Assembly: GCA_013407085.1 (NCBI GenBank)
Contig: JACCGJ010010488.1
Span: forward strand, 1-64,000
Length of the DNA: 64,000 nucleotides
Direction of reading: 5' to 3'
From: Atriophallophorus winterbourni
Taxonomy: Eukaryota; Platyhelminthes; Trematoda; Plagiorchiida; Microphallidae
Shown here: one piece after another, positions 10,356 to 24,081 of the stretch
Layout: each line of letters starts with the position of its first letter
Numbering within the stretch: position 1 is the stretch's first letter
Made by a program: the position numbers and the translations under genes
The notes under the pieces: generated by a model
What the model was told of the DNA's origin: nothing
What the model saw: only the letters and a program-made list of their open reading frames with translations
Database searches by the model: none

Positions 10356-12689
10356 ATATATTGTTCGTTTATAAGCGCCCTGAGTGCTTGACAGAGAATC
10401 ACTAAGTGTTTTTTTCGATTTCGAACTTCGTGGTTTTTTGCAAGATCTCTATTCTATCGTGGCATACACGTATACGTCTCTTTCTCCTTCAGTTTTATTT
10501 AACTACTCCAAAGTATCAAGATGCGCAACTAACCCACATCAGCAGCTGTAGATAATTGACGACAGTAAAAGTGGTCAGATTTATGAAATATTTATCGGTA
10601 TCACAGTTAAAGTAAATTCATTTGAAGCTAAAGATAACACTCACGATTTGTCGTTGACACGCCTTGCAACAACAAGCAAGTCGTCGTGATGAATAAAACA
10701 ACGTATTGTTGGTTCATTTCGCAGTAATAATTAGGTGGTTTTTCAGTTGGCTCATATATCGGAGTACAATGCACGAGAGAACCAATCAGATCACATGTTG
10801 TAATTTAACCAATCAAAAATAGCCGAATGAGAATTGAGAAAAATTCGAGTGCTCAAATATCGCATGTCGTGTTTAAGAGAATTAAAGATACTAGGAATAT
10901 TATGTTCAAACGTTTTGAAGATGATTAGCCAAATGAAAGTTTGAATGGAATAAGTAAATAAATGTATCGATAAGATTAGAAACATCCATGGGACGATGCT
11001 TCATGTTTTGCATTCTGAAAACAATATCAGTTGGCATACGTGAACTTTTGCATATGTTTGCCTGAATGAAATCAGATTGGCCCGTCAATTACTTCGGCAA
11101 ATACTAGAATAAGCAAAGAAAATTTTCCTAATAACTGTCCATCATTTCTGTTAAATAAACTGCAGAAATCGTAAATGGTTTTGTGCCTCGTTTCATGAGT
11201 GGATATTTTAGCTACGCTTATATATTGAATCACAGGCTCTGAAGCGCGTCTGTGCCTTGCAAGATCATTTAATATCGTTGATCATTAGCATTTCACCCTC
11301 CAAACGCCATAGATTGTACTCAAATCCAGGAACTCCCTGTGATGTTTCACAATCAATAGACATCTTGTTGCTTGACCGTCTGGTCATCAACCACATGTTT
11401 TGGTGGCTTCGAGGGTCATTGAAGGCTTCTATGGGCGGTCAGTATATCTTTCGGAGGACCAATGAATTCTTCGCCGTTTGATATGAACGCGAAACAGAGC
11501 AATTGCGTTGCATCGGGTCAGAAGCGCAGCATTTGATACTCGTTTAATCAATCGGTTCCCGATGATTATACAATTGCGGAAATAGACGTGCACCTTGAAC
11601 GATATTATATCATGTGATTTATACACCCAAAATCACTGTCCGATAAATAAACGGTTCACTTTTGATTCTGATCCTAATTTTACACTGAATTCTGCTTTGC
11701 AACTGAACAATAGCAAAAGGCTCACAATCAACTACATCCCCAATCAATCATTCGACGTCCAACTGAATAACGTTCCAGAATTGAGATTTTTGCAGACTTA
11801 AACATATTCAGACGAACAGCTTAGGAGGTTTAATTCCAACACTCTCTGTACCTGTGTTTATCTTTGTTTCAGTTAGCAAATAAAACGCATTATCACAAGA
11901 TTCAGTGGTTTTACGCTAAGAATACACCTTTCAGGATCGGACGGTAATTCAAAATTTACGATGTTCGCTGCAGACGTAGTTTCCACGCAGTATACTGACA
12001 ATTGTAACAAGCAAATTGTGTAGCTTTGGTTGACAGCTATTACATATTACGAAAGATCTAGTCCCGCATCTGATAAGAAAGTGTGCTTTTATCTTAATGC
12101 GACAGTTTGAGTAGCGAACATAAATATAGAAAGCACTTATTCTAACGTGAGTATCTGTCACATCCATCCATATTAGCTACACGAACTGTCATTTTACCAA
12201 CATATCTGAAACTGATTATTTTAACCACATTCTGAGATCTTACAATGACTGTTCAGCAGGTGAATTTGGTTCTCACTATATCAGCCAAATATAATGTGAT
12301 TGTTGATAAAACAAACCGAAATATAAAATGAACGTTATTTATTTCCTATACAGATATGCGCATGCCATGATTTTGAGATAATAATTGGGATTTTTGCCTT
12401 TCTCGTTTAGTTGAAATGAACATAGAGATGTGTCAGATATCCTCGCAATCTGGCGTTCGGTTTAGTAGCGGGTAATAATTAACTTACACAAGCCCAAATT
12501 AACCCAAGGCTTGAGCATGCAGACTTGAAGGTCAATGAACATTGTTCACAACTGAATTGTTTAAAAGATTACACAGAATACAGTGTATAGGACTAACGTG
12601 AATACATCTTTATATAAACACGGATAACGCGGTCGATCAGCGAAAGTTTTTAGCGATGGCACACTAAAAAAAATAGATTCAGTTGTTTA
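10356..12689. other. No recognisable gene; one unexplained ORF
   Basis: AT-rich DNA. The plus-strand ORF 11,595-11,801 (68 codons) has a balanced composition with no low-complexity tract, but I recognise no family or convincing splice sites. About 11,451-11,545 shares scattered similarity with 59,610-59,685, both plus strand (GCGAA then CAGCATTTGATAC), suggesting a low-copy repeat of unknown type. Confidence 0.5.
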
Positions 12690-13780
12690 TGCTTGCATCA
12701 TTCGGAAGTTGACCATGTGTGTACATCATAATCGCATGCATTTATCATGTCCCACAGCTTTTCGAACGACTAAACAGGGCGATTCAGGAGAAACAATTTC
12801 CGCCGCAGCGCTTGCAAAGAATGGCAGAAATCGTTCAATGGGCGTCAATTGCACACCAGCGGCATGATTTGCGTTCCCCAGGTTGCCAAATATTCTTAAC
12901 ACAATACCACCAATGTGAGCGGTCACGAGCAAGTTATTCTCATCTCGCGAGGTCAATTCCAATAGATTTTATAACCCTTTGTCAATGATCTTTGTACGTC
13001 TGCCTGATGGTCCACTTCCTAACTTCAACTCCGTATAGAATAAACAATATCAAATAAAGCCACTTTTCATTCTGTCTACATGGCTAATCGTCGTATAGTG
13101 AACATGCTCTGTTAACCAGCTTTTGATAGCACTTCAGCATCAATCACTTTGTCCATCCACTATATTTTCAAGATACGACTGATTTTTGTAGATGAAACGC
13201 GTTCATTTTCCGTTTGTATCTCGCGTGTGGCGTCCAGGTTTCACTAACGTAAAATGAAACATTTTGTACGAACAACACTATTAAATCATATTTGACGTTT
13301 TCAAACAAATTGCAGTTACCTCAAACACCAGAGTTCAATCGTTACAAAATGACAGCTCTTCAACCAATACGACAATCAATCGTATTGCCTGCCGAGATGA
13401 TATCTGCAATGGAATAACAAAAGATATGTAAAGTTATATACTGGTTTAAGAAGACAATTTCTTAAAGTGATGATTAGAGGTGATAAAATACCATGACCGG
13501 ACTCATTGGTCTTGCTCATGCTCATGTTGATTGTGAGCCAAAGCCTTGGCAAGACGAAGAAAACCGTCGATTTGCGTCTGCATGTTCTCTTAAAAATGAG
13601 CAATAATAGCTGCATCCTCAACAAACAGCAAGTAACAGATAAGTACAACCCGTGACTTCTTGCTTGTGCTCATGGCTTCCCGTTGAAATCTTTGCTAACT
13701 CGTAAATGCCTTCTGCACTCATCCTAAAAGTGCGCTTTAGAACCAGAGCAAAGAAAATTCACAAAAGCGTGGATGCCTCC
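12690..13780 (-). mobile_element. Degenerate RTE-like element, ends at the CR1 array
   Basis: From 13,780 downwards the RTE RT region can be traced with frameshifts. A relic of the catalytic box lies near 13,600-13,650 (LLFVEDAAIIAHF, where the YADD of active RTEs is altered). Then come NMSMSKT and GHGILSPLIITLRNC..PVYNFTYL, matching SMSKTKVLGEGTVSPSIMTVRNC..VHHFSYL of the better copy. The finger region and 3' UTR end near 12,690. Numerous stops and indels. It reaches further 5' than the copy at 3,679-4,622. Its 5' boundary coincides with the left edge of the CR1 macrosatellite. Confidence 0.75.
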
Positions 13781-15558
13781 ACAAAATGGTCTATCTACGA
13801 CTGCGTTCGAGGCTACCGAAGATCATGCAGGTTACAACTGCAAAGTTTTCAGCCCCAAGAATCGGTGCATCTAACGCCGCATTCGATCAGCTTCTCCAAT
13901 GAAATACTAAATGGAATCTCAATAAACAATGAGTGTGTCATGCTCATACTTCTTCGTTTGAATACCGCAAAGTCACAAGGAACAGAAGGAATCACTGCTT
14001 TTGAATCCCTAAACGATGCGCATCCTCATTGTGTGGTCCACTAAGCACGTTATTCCATATTTCGCTCGAAAATATCATCGTTCCCGCGGAATAGAAATCT
14101 GGCATCATCACACCAATCTACAAGGGCGGGAGTCGATCTGACGCTGCGAGCTATAGACCAGTTACGTTATTGCCAGTAATTTCTAAAGTGCTAGAGAGTT
14201 TAGTAGTGGAAAACATCACCCATTACCTCGAAAACAATCCAATGCTTGCGACTGAACAGCACGGTTTCAGGAAACAGCACTCATGTCTATCTAAACTCTT
14301 GCTCACCTAAAACGACTGGACTGAGTGTGTGGACAATGGTTACTCCATCCACGCATGCATTTCAGACATGTCGAAGGCTTTCGACCGCGACAATCATAGT
14401 ATTTCAATCCAGAAACTTGAATTGCACTGGATAACAGAAAAACGTCTTGCTTGGCTAGAAAACTATATACGCGACAGGAGTGCCCAAATCAGAGTGGACG
14501 GCGTCTCATTGAAATCATTTAAAATTACGAGCGGAGTGCCACAGGTTTCGGTCCTCGAACCGAGTTTGTTTTTGATCTACGCAAACGATATTCCCGAGCG
14601 TGTTAAATGCAAGATTATGTTATTTGCAGACGATATGAAGCTTTGGAGAAACATACGTACAAATAATGACTGTGAAACTTTGCAGAAAGATCTAAGCACA
14701 TTGCACGATTGGTCTCTGAGAAACAAACTACCAATTCAACTTCCAAAATTGCAAAGTGTTAAACATTGGAAAGAATGTTAATTAAAACTACACTTTTGGA
14801 TCCCACCAAGTCGTCTGGACAACTGAGGAGAAGGATTTGGGTGTTTGGACCAATTCAAGTCTGAAGACTACACTGCAGTGCAAAGCGGCTTACAAAAGGC
14901 GTCACAAGTATTGGCGTTATTGAGACGAATTTTCGGCAGATTCTCCAATCAGTCGGTGCCCCGTATCATGAACACCTATCTGAGACCAGCGATGGAGTAC
15001 GCTGTTCAGGCTTGGTCACCCTGGATTCAGAAAGACATCAATCTTCTGCAGCGTATTTACCACCGAACCACAAAGCTTGTACCCGGACTAGCTGCTAAAC
15101 CATATGAAGAACGTTTGAGGAGTCTCAATCTTCTCGACTTTCGCTGTTTTCGACTAAGAGCTGACCTGATACTGATGTAGAATATTATGCACGTCCCTAA
15201 CCATCCCTTGTCCAAACTTTTCACACGCTGGCCACCCCGTGCCAGTCGGAAACATGAACTTACAGTGCTTATTCCCACTTCAAGACTGAACTGTCCAAGA
15301 TATTCGTATGCTGTACGTGTAAGTTTTACATGGAACACCCTCCCCTCCACTGTTACACACTTAGCCAACCTGGATATTTTTAAAGCTAATTTGGACAAAT
15401 ACTTGAGAGACAACCCAAACATTGATACGATTTACACTACATGAATTTTCTGTTCATTTTTTATTGTATATACCTCATAACTTCATTCTATGGTTATTGT
15501 TAACCTAAATGCTTTTTAGACCATTACAACTTTGAATCACTTTGAATCACTTTGAATT
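13781..15558 (+). mobile_element. Array unit 1: CR1 RT/C-terminal fragment
   Basis: CR1 RT segments: SKAFDRDNHS, TSGVPQVSVLEP, LFADDMKLW (catalytic Asp pair present), then the C-terminal part AYKRRH..LALLRRIFGRFSNQ, MEYAVQAWSPWIQKDIN, LRSLNLLDFRC and YSYAVRVSFTWNTLPSTV. Lesions: TAA at 14,307 (TTA in other units), a frameshift near 14,740-14,780 and TAG at 15,178-15,180. The 3' UTR ends with GCTTTTTAGACCATTA and a TTTGAATCAC repeat. The left edge joins RTE sequence directly. Confidence 0.9.
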
Positions 15559-15823
15559 AATTATAACCTATCCAAATCATGTCGTCCACGTATATACATT
15601 TGTACCATAAATCTTTAATCTTGATCTGTGATTTCGATACAAATTACACAGACACACAGAAATAAGATGCTGTTTTGAAAGCACAATCAATATGTTCCGT
15701 GTATATCGTGTCGAATCTGTGAAAACATGACTAAATTGAAGTGTGAGTGCACGTTCTGCGAACAAAATAGAAAATCTTCATGACCTTGCAACGTGGCAGC
15801 TCACATGTGCTTGAGTCATTTTA

Positions 15824-16287
15824 CTCAATTCAATTCAATTCAATTTTAATGGTCTAAAAAGCATATAGCTATACAAAAAACCACAGAATAATATGACAAC
15901 AACGAATAATATAACAAGCAAAATGGGATCAGATTGCTTACTGGACAGTTCAAGAATCAAGTAAATATCCAAGGGCAGAAATTGTTTTCAAATGGTAGGA
16001 TAACAAATGTAGGTGAATGCTGTTAAGATGTATTGTTTTCTTCGATGCACGGGTTAAGGGTCAAATAGGCATCAAGGCTTCTCTTGAAAGTTTGCTGAGT
16101 TCAAAACGTAATCTGGCAGATTGTTCCATGTAAAACAAACTCGCACGGCACAAAAATGTCGTCTGCAGTTTTGTCTCGAGTGAGGGACAGATAAAGTAAA
16201 TGTGCGCGCTCTTTTATTATGCCAGCTCCGTAGATTAAATCAGCACCTCTCATATCACCGAGGATAAGCAATCGCATCAGGCAAGAC
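15824..16287 (-). mobile_element. Array unit 1: inverted CR1-b 3' end
   Basis: Read on the minus strand it encodes the CR1 C-terminus (HSRQNCRRHFCAVRVCFTWN, then NLPDYVLNSANF), followed by a 3' UTR with TGCTTTTTAGACCATTA and a TTGAA pentamer tail at about 15,824-15,845. Its truncated 5' edge meets the next unit's plus-strand CR1 with no gap. This is a different subfamily from the plus-strand partner. Confidence 0.85.
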
Positions 16288-18154
16288 TACTGACCATGAT
16301 GAAGCGGAACCCCAAAGTCCTGTACCAGATCGTTAACACTACATCAAAAATTAATCCAGTAATCTCAGCACTACGCACACCAAATGGTCTAACTACGACT
16401 GCGTTCGAGGCTGCCGAAGTTTGTGCATGTTACTACTGCAACGTTTTTAGCCCCAAGGAATCAGTGCATCTAACGCCGCATTCCATCGGCTTTTCCAATG
16501 AAATACTAAATGAAATCTCAATAAACAATGAGTGTGTCATGCTCATACTTCTTTGTTTGAATACCGCAAAGTCACCAGGAGCAGAAGGAATCACTCCTTT
16601 TATCCTCAAACGATGCGCATCCCCATTGTGTGGTCCGCTCAGCACGTTATTCCAAATTTCGCTCGAAAATATTATCGTTTCCGCGGAATGGAAATCTGGC
16701 ATCATCACACCAATCTACAAGGGCGGAAGTCGATCTGACGCTGCGAACTATAGACCAGTTACGTTATTGCCAGTAATTTCTAAAGTGCTAGAGAGTTTAG
16801 TAGCGGAAAACATCACCCATTACCTCGAAAACAATATAATGCTTGCGACTGAACAGCACGGTTTCAGGAAACAGCACTAATGTCTATCTAAACTCTTGCT
16901 CACCTTAAACGACTGGACTGAGTGTGTGGACAATGGTTACTCCATCCACGCATGCATTTCAGACATGTCGAAGGCTTTCGACCGCGACAATCATAGTATT
17001 TCAATCCAGAAACTTGAATTGCACTGGATAACAGAAAAACGTCTTGCTTGGCTAGAAAACTATATACGCGACAGGAGTGCCCAAATCAGAGTGGACGGCG
17101 TCTCATTGAAATCATTTAAAATTACGAGCGGAGTGCCACAGGTTTCGGTCCTCGAACCGAGTTTGTTTTTGATCTACGCAAACGATATTCCCGAGCGTGT
17201 TAAATGCAAGATTATGTTATTTGCAGACGATATGAAGCTTTGGAGAAACATACGTACAAATAATGACTGTGAAACTTTGCAGAAAGATCTAAGCACATTG
17301 CACGATTGGTCTCTGAGAAACAAACTACCAATCAATTTCCTAAAATGCAAAGTGTTAAACATTGGAAAGATTGTTAATTACAAATTCACTCTTCGATCCT
17401 ACCAAGTCGTTTGGACAACTGAAGAGAAGGATTTGGGTGTTTGGACCAGTTCAAGTCTGAAGACTACACTGCAGTGAAAAGCGGCTTACAAAATGCGTCA
17501 CAAGTATTGGCGTTATTGAGACGAATTTTCGGCAGATTCTCCAATCAGTCGGTGCCCCGTATCATGAACACCTATCTGAGACCAGCGATGGAGTACGCTG
17601 TTCAGGCTTGGTCACCCTGGATTCAGAAAGACATCAATCTTCTGCAGCGTATTTACAACCGAACCACAAAGCTTGTACCCGGACTAGCTGCTAAACCATA
17701 TGAAGAACGTTTGAGGAGTCTCAATCTTCTCGACTTTCGCTGTTTTCGACTAAGAGCTGACCTGATACTGATGTAGAATATTATGCACGTCCCTAACCAT
17801 CCCTTGTCCAAACTTTTCACACGCTGGCCACCCCGTGCCAGTCAGAAACATGAACTTACAGTGCTTATTCCCACTTCAAGACTGAACTGTCCAAGATATT
17901 CGTATGCTGTACGTGTAAGTTTTACATGGAACACCCTCCCCTCCACTGTTACACACTTAGCCAACCTGGATATTTTTAAAGCTAATTTGGACAAATACTT
18001 GAGAGACAACCCAAACATTGATACGATTTACACTACATGAATTTTCTGTTCATTTTTTATTGTATATAACTCATAACTTCATTCTATGGTTATTGTTAAC
18101 CTAAATGCTTTTTAGACCATTACAACTTTGAATCACTTTGAATCACTTTGAATT
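16288..18154 (+). mobile_element. Array unit 2: CR1 RT/C-terminal fragment
   Basis: Frame 16,296-16,880 covers the RT N-terminal region (PGAEGITPFILKRCASPLCG, IITPIYKGGSRSDAANYRPV, LLPVISKVLESLV) and ends at a unit-specific TAA (others have TCA). It resumes at 16,896-17,477 with SKAFDRDNHS, GVPQVSVLEP and FADDMKLW, ending at TGA (CAGTGA, where units 1 and 4 have CAGTGC). A 1-nt shift follows, then TAG before the last C-terminal block (17,783-18,040). Confidence 0.9.
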
Positions 18155-18419
18155 AATTATAACCTATCCAAATCATGTCGTCCACGTATATACATTTGTA
18201 CCATAAATCTTTAATCTTGATCTGTGATTTCGATACAAATTACACAGACACACAGAAATAAGATGCTGTTTTGAAATCACAATCAATATGTTCCGTGTAT
18301 ATCGTGTCGTTTCTGCGAAAACATGACTAAATTGAAGTGTGAGTGCACGTTCTGCGAACAAAATAGAAAATCTTCATGACCTTGCAACGTGGCAGCTCAC
18401 ATGTGCTTGAGTCATTTTA

Positions 18420-18887
18420 CTCAATTCAATTCAATTCAATTCAATTTTAATGGTCTAAAAAGCATATAGCTATACAAAAAACCACAGAATAATATGACAA
18501 CAACGAATAATATAACAAGCAAAATGGGATCAGATTGCTTACTGGACAGTTCAAGAATCAAGTAAATATCCAAGGGCAGAAATTGTTTTCAAATGGTAGG
18601 ATAACAAATGTAGGTGAATGCTGTTAAGATGTATTGTTTTCTTCGATGCACGGGTTAAGGGTCAAATAGGCATCAAGGCTTCTTTTGAAAGTTTGCTGAG
18701 TTCAAAACGTAATCTGGCAGATTGTTCCATGTAAAACAAACTCGCACGGCGAAAAATGTCGTCTGCAGTTTTGTCTCGAGTGAGGGACAGATAAAGTAAA
18801 TGTGCGCGCTCTTTTATTATGCCAGCTCCGTGGATTAAATCAGCACCTCTCATATCACCGAGGATAAGCAGTCGCATCAGGCAAGAC
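18420..18887 (-). mobile_element. Array unit 2: inverted CR1-b 3' end
   Basis: Same inverted segment as 15,824-16,287, with one additional TTGAA pentamer in the tail. The 71-codon minus ORF here (18,877-18,662) is mostly out of the ancestral CR1 frame and not an independent gene. Confidence 0.85.
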
Positions 18888-20756
18888 TACTGACCATGAT
18901 GAAGCGGAACCCCAAAGTCCTGTACCAGATCGTTAACACTACATCAAAAATTAATCCAGTAATCTCAGCACTACGCACACCAAATGGTCTAACTACGACT
19001 GCGTTCGAGGCTGCCGAAGTTTGTGCATGTTACTACTGCAACGTTTTTAGCCTCAAGGAATCAGTGCATCTAACGCCGCATTCGATCGGCTTTTCCAATG
19101 AAATACTAAATGAAATCTCAATAAACAATGAGTGTGTCATGCTCAGACTTCTTCGTTCGAATACCGCAAAGTCACCAGGAACAGAAGGAATCACTGCTCT
19201 ATACCCCTAAACGATGCGCATCCCCATTGTGTGGTCCGCTCAGCACGTTATTCCAAATTTCGCTCGAAAATATTATCGTTTCCGCGGAATGGAAATCTGG
19301 CATCATCACACCAATCTACAAGGGCGGAAGTCGATCTGACGCTGCGAACTATAGACCAGTTACGTTATTGCTAGTAATTTCTAAAGTGCTAGAGAATTAA
19401 GTAGTGGAAAACATCACCCATTACCTCGAAAACAATAAAATGCTTGCGACTGAACAGCACGGTTTCAGGAAACAGCACTCATGTCTATCTAAACTCTTGC
19501 TCACCTTAAACGACTGGACTGAGTGTGTGGACAATGGTTACTCCATCCACGCATGCATTTCAGACATGTCGAAGGTTTTCGACCGCGACAATCATAGTAA
19601 TTCAATCCAGAAACTTGAATTGCACTGGATAACAGAAAAACGTCTTGCTTGGCTAGAAACCTATATACGCGACAGGAGTGGCCAAATCAGAGTGTAGGGC
19701 GTCTCATTGAAATCATTTAAAATTACGAGCGGAGTGCCACAGGTTTCGGTCCTCGAACCCAGTTTGTTTTTGATCTACGCAAACGATATTCTCGAGCGTG
19801 TTAAATGCAAGATTATGTTATTTGCAGACGATATGAAGCTTTGGAGAAACATACGTACAAATAATGACTGTGAAACTTTGCAGAAAGATCTAAGCACATT
19901 GCACGATTGGTCTCTGAGAAACAAACTACCAATCAATTTCCTAAAATGCAAAGTGTTAAACATTGGAAAGATTGTTAATTACAAATTCACTCTTCGATCC
20001 TACCAAGTCGTTTGGACAACTGAAGAGAAGGATTTGGGTGTTTGGACCAGTTCAAGTCTGAAGACTACACTGCAGTGAAAAGCGGCTTACAAAATGCGTC
20101 ACAAGTATTGGCGTTATTGAGACGAATTTTCGGCAGATTCTCCAATCAGTCGGTGCCCCGTATCATGAACACCTATCTGAGACCAGCGATGGAGTACGCT
20201 GTTCAGGCTTGGTCACCCTGGATTCAGAAAGACATCAATCTTCTGCAGCGTATTTACCACCGAACCACAAAGCTTGTACCCGGATTAGCTGCTAAACCAT
20301 ACGAAGAACGTTTGAGGAGTCTCAATCTTTTCGACTTTCGCTGTCGTCGACTAAGAGGTGACCTCATACTGATGTACAATATTATGCACGTCCCTAACCA
20401 TCCCTTGTCCAAACTTTTCACACGCTGGCCACCCCGTGCCAGTCGGAAACATGAACTTACAGTGCTTATTCCCACTTCAAGACTGAACTGTCCAAGATAT
20501 TCGTATGCTGTACGTGTAAGTTTTACATGGAACACCCTCCCCTCCACCGTTACACACTTAGCCAACCTGCATATTTTTAAAGCTAATTTGGACAAATACT
20601 TGAGAGACAACCCAAACATTGATACGGTTTACACTACATGAATTTTCTGTTCATTTTTTATTGTATATACCTCATAACTTCATTCTATGGTTATTGTTAA
20701 CCTAAATGCTTTTTAGACCATTACAACTTTGAATCACTTTGAATCACTTTGAATTA
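18888..20756 (+). mobile_element. Array unit 3: CR1 RT/C-terminal fragment
   Basis: Same content as unit 2. Private lesions include a frame loss near 19,200 (ALYP stop), TAA at about 19,398 and TAG at about 19,695 (GTGTAG for GTGGAC). The C-terminal block is open for 199 codons (20,042-20,641) because this unit has TAC where units 1, 2 and 5 have TAG. Confidence 0.9.
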
Positions 20757-21020
20757 ATTATAACCTATCCAAATCATGTCGTCCACGTATATACATTTGT
20801 ACCATAAATCTTTTATCTTGATCTGTGATTTCGATACAAATTACACAGACACACAGAAATAAGATGCTGTTTTGAAACGACAATCAATATGTTCCGTGTA
20901 TATCGTGTCGAATCTGTGAAAACATGACTAAATTGAAGTGTGAGTGCACCTTCTGCGAACAAAATAGAAAATCTTCATGACCTTGCAACGTGGCAGCTCA
21001 CATGTGCTTGAGTCATTTTA

Positions 21021-21484
21021 CTCAATTGAATTCAATTCAATTTTGATGGTCTAAAAAGCATATAGCTATACAAAAAACCACAGAATAATATGACAACAAC
21101 GAACAATATAACAAGCAAAATGGGATCAGATTGCTTACTGGACAGTTCGAGAATCAAGTAAATATCCAAGGGCAGAAATTGTTTTCAAATGGTAGGATAA
21201 CAAATGTAGGTGAATGCTGTTAAGATGTATTGTTTTCTTCGATGCACGGGTTAAGGGTCAAATAGGCATCAAGGCTTCTCTTGAAAGTATGCTGAGTTCA
21301 AAACGTAATCTGGCAGATTGTTCCATGTAAAACAAACTCGCACGGCACAAAAATATCGCCTGCAGTTTTGTCTCGAGTGAGGGACAGATAAAGTAAATGT
21401 GCGCGCTCTTTTATTATGCCAGCTCCGTAGATTAAATCAGCACCTCTCATATCACCGAGGATAAGCAATCGCATCAGGCAAGAC
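21021..21484 (-). mobile_element. Array unit 3: inverted CR1-b 3' end
   Basis: Same inverted segment. The pentamer tail is altered (CTCAATTGAATTC in plus view), and the adjacent TTTTAATGG has become TTTTGATGG. Confidence 0.85.
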
Positions 21485-23353
21485 TACTGACCATGATGAA
21501 GCGGAACCCCAAAGTCCTGTACCAGATCGTTAACACTACATCAAAAATTAATCCAGTAATCTCAGCACTACGCACACCAAATGGTATAACTACGACTGCG
21601 TTCGAGGCTGCCGAAGTTTGTGCATGTTACTACTGCAACGTTTTTAGCCCCAAGGAATCAGTTCATCTAACGCCGCATTCCATCGGCTTTTCCAATGAAA
21701 TACTAAATGAAATCTCAATAAACAATGAGTGTGTCATGCTCATACTTCTTTGTTTGAATACCGCAAAGTCACCAGGAGCAGAAGGAATCACTCCATTTAT
21801 CCTCAAACGATGCGCATCCCCATTGTGTGGTCCGCTCAGCACGTTATTCCAAATTTCGCTCGAAAATATTATCGTTCCCGCGGAATGGAAATCTGGCATC
21901 ATCACACCAATCTACAACGGCGGACGTTGATCTGACGCTGCGAACTATAGACCAGTTACGTTATTGCCAGTAATTTCTAAAGTGCTAGAGAGTTTAGTAG
22001 CGGAAAACATCACCCATTACCTCGAAAACAATACAATGCTTGCGACTGAACAGCACGGTTTCAGGAAACAGCACTCATGTCTATCTAAACTCTTGCTCAC
22101 CTTAAACGACTGGACTGAGTGTGTGGACAATGGTTACTCCATCCACGCATGCATTTCAGACATGTCGAAGGCTTTCGACCGCGACAATCATAGTATTTCA
22201 ATCCAGAAACTTGAATTGCACTGGATAACAGAAAAACGTCTTGCTTGGCTAGAAAACTATATACGCGACATGAGTGCCCAAATCAGAGTGGACGGCGTCT
22301 CATTGAAATCATTTAAAATTACGAGCGGAGTGCCACAGGTTTCGGTCCTCGAACCGAGTTTGTTTTTGATCTACGCAAACGATATTCCCGAGCGTGTTAA
22401 ATGCATGATTATGTTATTTGCAGACGATATGAAGCCTTGGAGAAACATACGTACAAATAATGACTGTGAAACTTTGCAGAAAGATCTAAGCACATTGCAC
22501 GATTGGTCTCTGAGAAACAAACTACCAATCAATTTCCAAAAGTGCAAAGTGTTAAACATTGGAAAGATTGTTAATTACAAATACACTCTTCGATCCTACC
22601 AAGTCGTTTGGACAACTGAAGAGAAGGATTTGGGTGTTTGGACCAGTTCAAGTGTGAAGACTACACTGCAGTGCAAAGCGACTTACAAAAAGGCGTCACA
22701 AGTATTGGCGTTATTGAGACGAATTTTCGGCAGATTCTACAATCAGTCGGTGCCCCGTATCATGAACACCTATCTGAGACCAGCGATGTAGTACGCTGTT
22801 CAGGCTTGGTAACCCGGGAATTAGAAAGACATCAATCTTCCGCAGCGTATTTACCACGGAACCACAAAGCTTGTACCCGGACTAGCTGCTAAACCATATG
22901 AAGAACGTTTGAGGCGTCTCAATCTTCTCAACTTTCGCTGTTTTCGACTAAGAGCTGACCTGATACTGATGTACAATATTATGCAGGTCCCTAACCATCC
23001 CTTGTCCAAACTTTCTCACACGCTCGCCACCCCGTGCCTGTCGGAAACATGAACTTACAGTGCTTATTCCCACTTCAAGACTGAACTGTCCAAGATATTC
23101 GTATGCTGTACGTGTAAGTTTTACATGGAACACCCTCCCCTCCACTGTTTCACACTCAGCCAACCTGGATATTTTTAAAGCTAATTTGGACAAATACTTG
23201 AGAGACAACCCAAACATTGATACGATTTACACTACATGAATTTTCTGTTCATTTTTTATTGTATATACCTCATAACTTCATTCTATGGTTATTGTTAAGC
23301 TGAATGCTTTTTAGACCATAACAACTTTGAATCACTTTGAATCACTTTGAATT
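21485..23353 (+). mobile_element. Array unit 4: CR1 RT/C-terminal fragment
   Basis: Longest continuous plus-strand RT frame among units 2-4 (21,964-22,791, 275 codons), since it keeps CAGTGC and the extra A that units 2 and 3 lost. It still carries the shared PQVSVLEP lesion and has LFADDMKPW. It ends at a private TAG (GATGTAG for GATGGAG). Unit-specific indels follow at 22,800-23,030, making the C-terminal block the most eroded of the five. Confidence 0.9.
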
Positions 23354-23619
23354 AATTATAACCTATCCAAATCATGTCGTCCACGTATATACATTTGTAC
23401 CATAAATCTTTAATCTTGATCTGTGATTTCGATACAAATTACACAGACACACAGAAATAAGATGCTGTTTTGAAATCACAATCAATATGTTCCGTGTATA
23501 TCGTGTCGTTTCTGCGAAAACATGACTAAATTGAAGTGTGAGTGCACGTTCTGCGAACAAAATAGAAAATCTTCATGACCTTGCAACGTGGCAGCTCACA
23601 TGTGCTTGAGTCATTTTAC

Positions 23620-24081
23620 TCAATTCAATTCAATTCAATTTTAATGGTCTAAAAAGCATATAGCTATACAAAAAACCACAGAATAATATGACAACAACGA
23701 ATAATATAAAAAGCAAAATGGGATCAGATTGCGTGCTGGACAGTTCAATAATCAAGTAAATATCCAAGGGCAGAAATTGTTTTCAAATGGTAGGATAACA
23801 AATGTAAGTGAATGCTGTTAAGATGTATTGTTTTATTCGATGCACGGGTTAAGGGTCAAATAGGCATCAAGGCTTCTCTTGAACGTTTGCTAAGTTCAAA
23901 ACGTAATCTGGCAGATTGTTCCATGTAAAACAAACTCGCACGGCACAAAAATGTCGTCTGCAGTTCAGGCTCGAGTGAGGGACAGTTAGAGTAAATTTGT
24001 GAGCTCTCGTATTATTCCAGCTCCGTAGATTAAATAAGCACCTCTTATATCACAGAGGATAAGCAGTCGCATCAGGCAAGA
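23620..24081 (-). mobile_element. Array unit 4: inverted CR1-b 3' end
   Basis: Same inverted segment, with more substitutions towards its 5' (right) edge (AGTTCAGGCTCGAGTGAGG, then TTAGAGTAAATTTG). It joins unit 5, itself the most diverged at that edge. Confidence 0.82.
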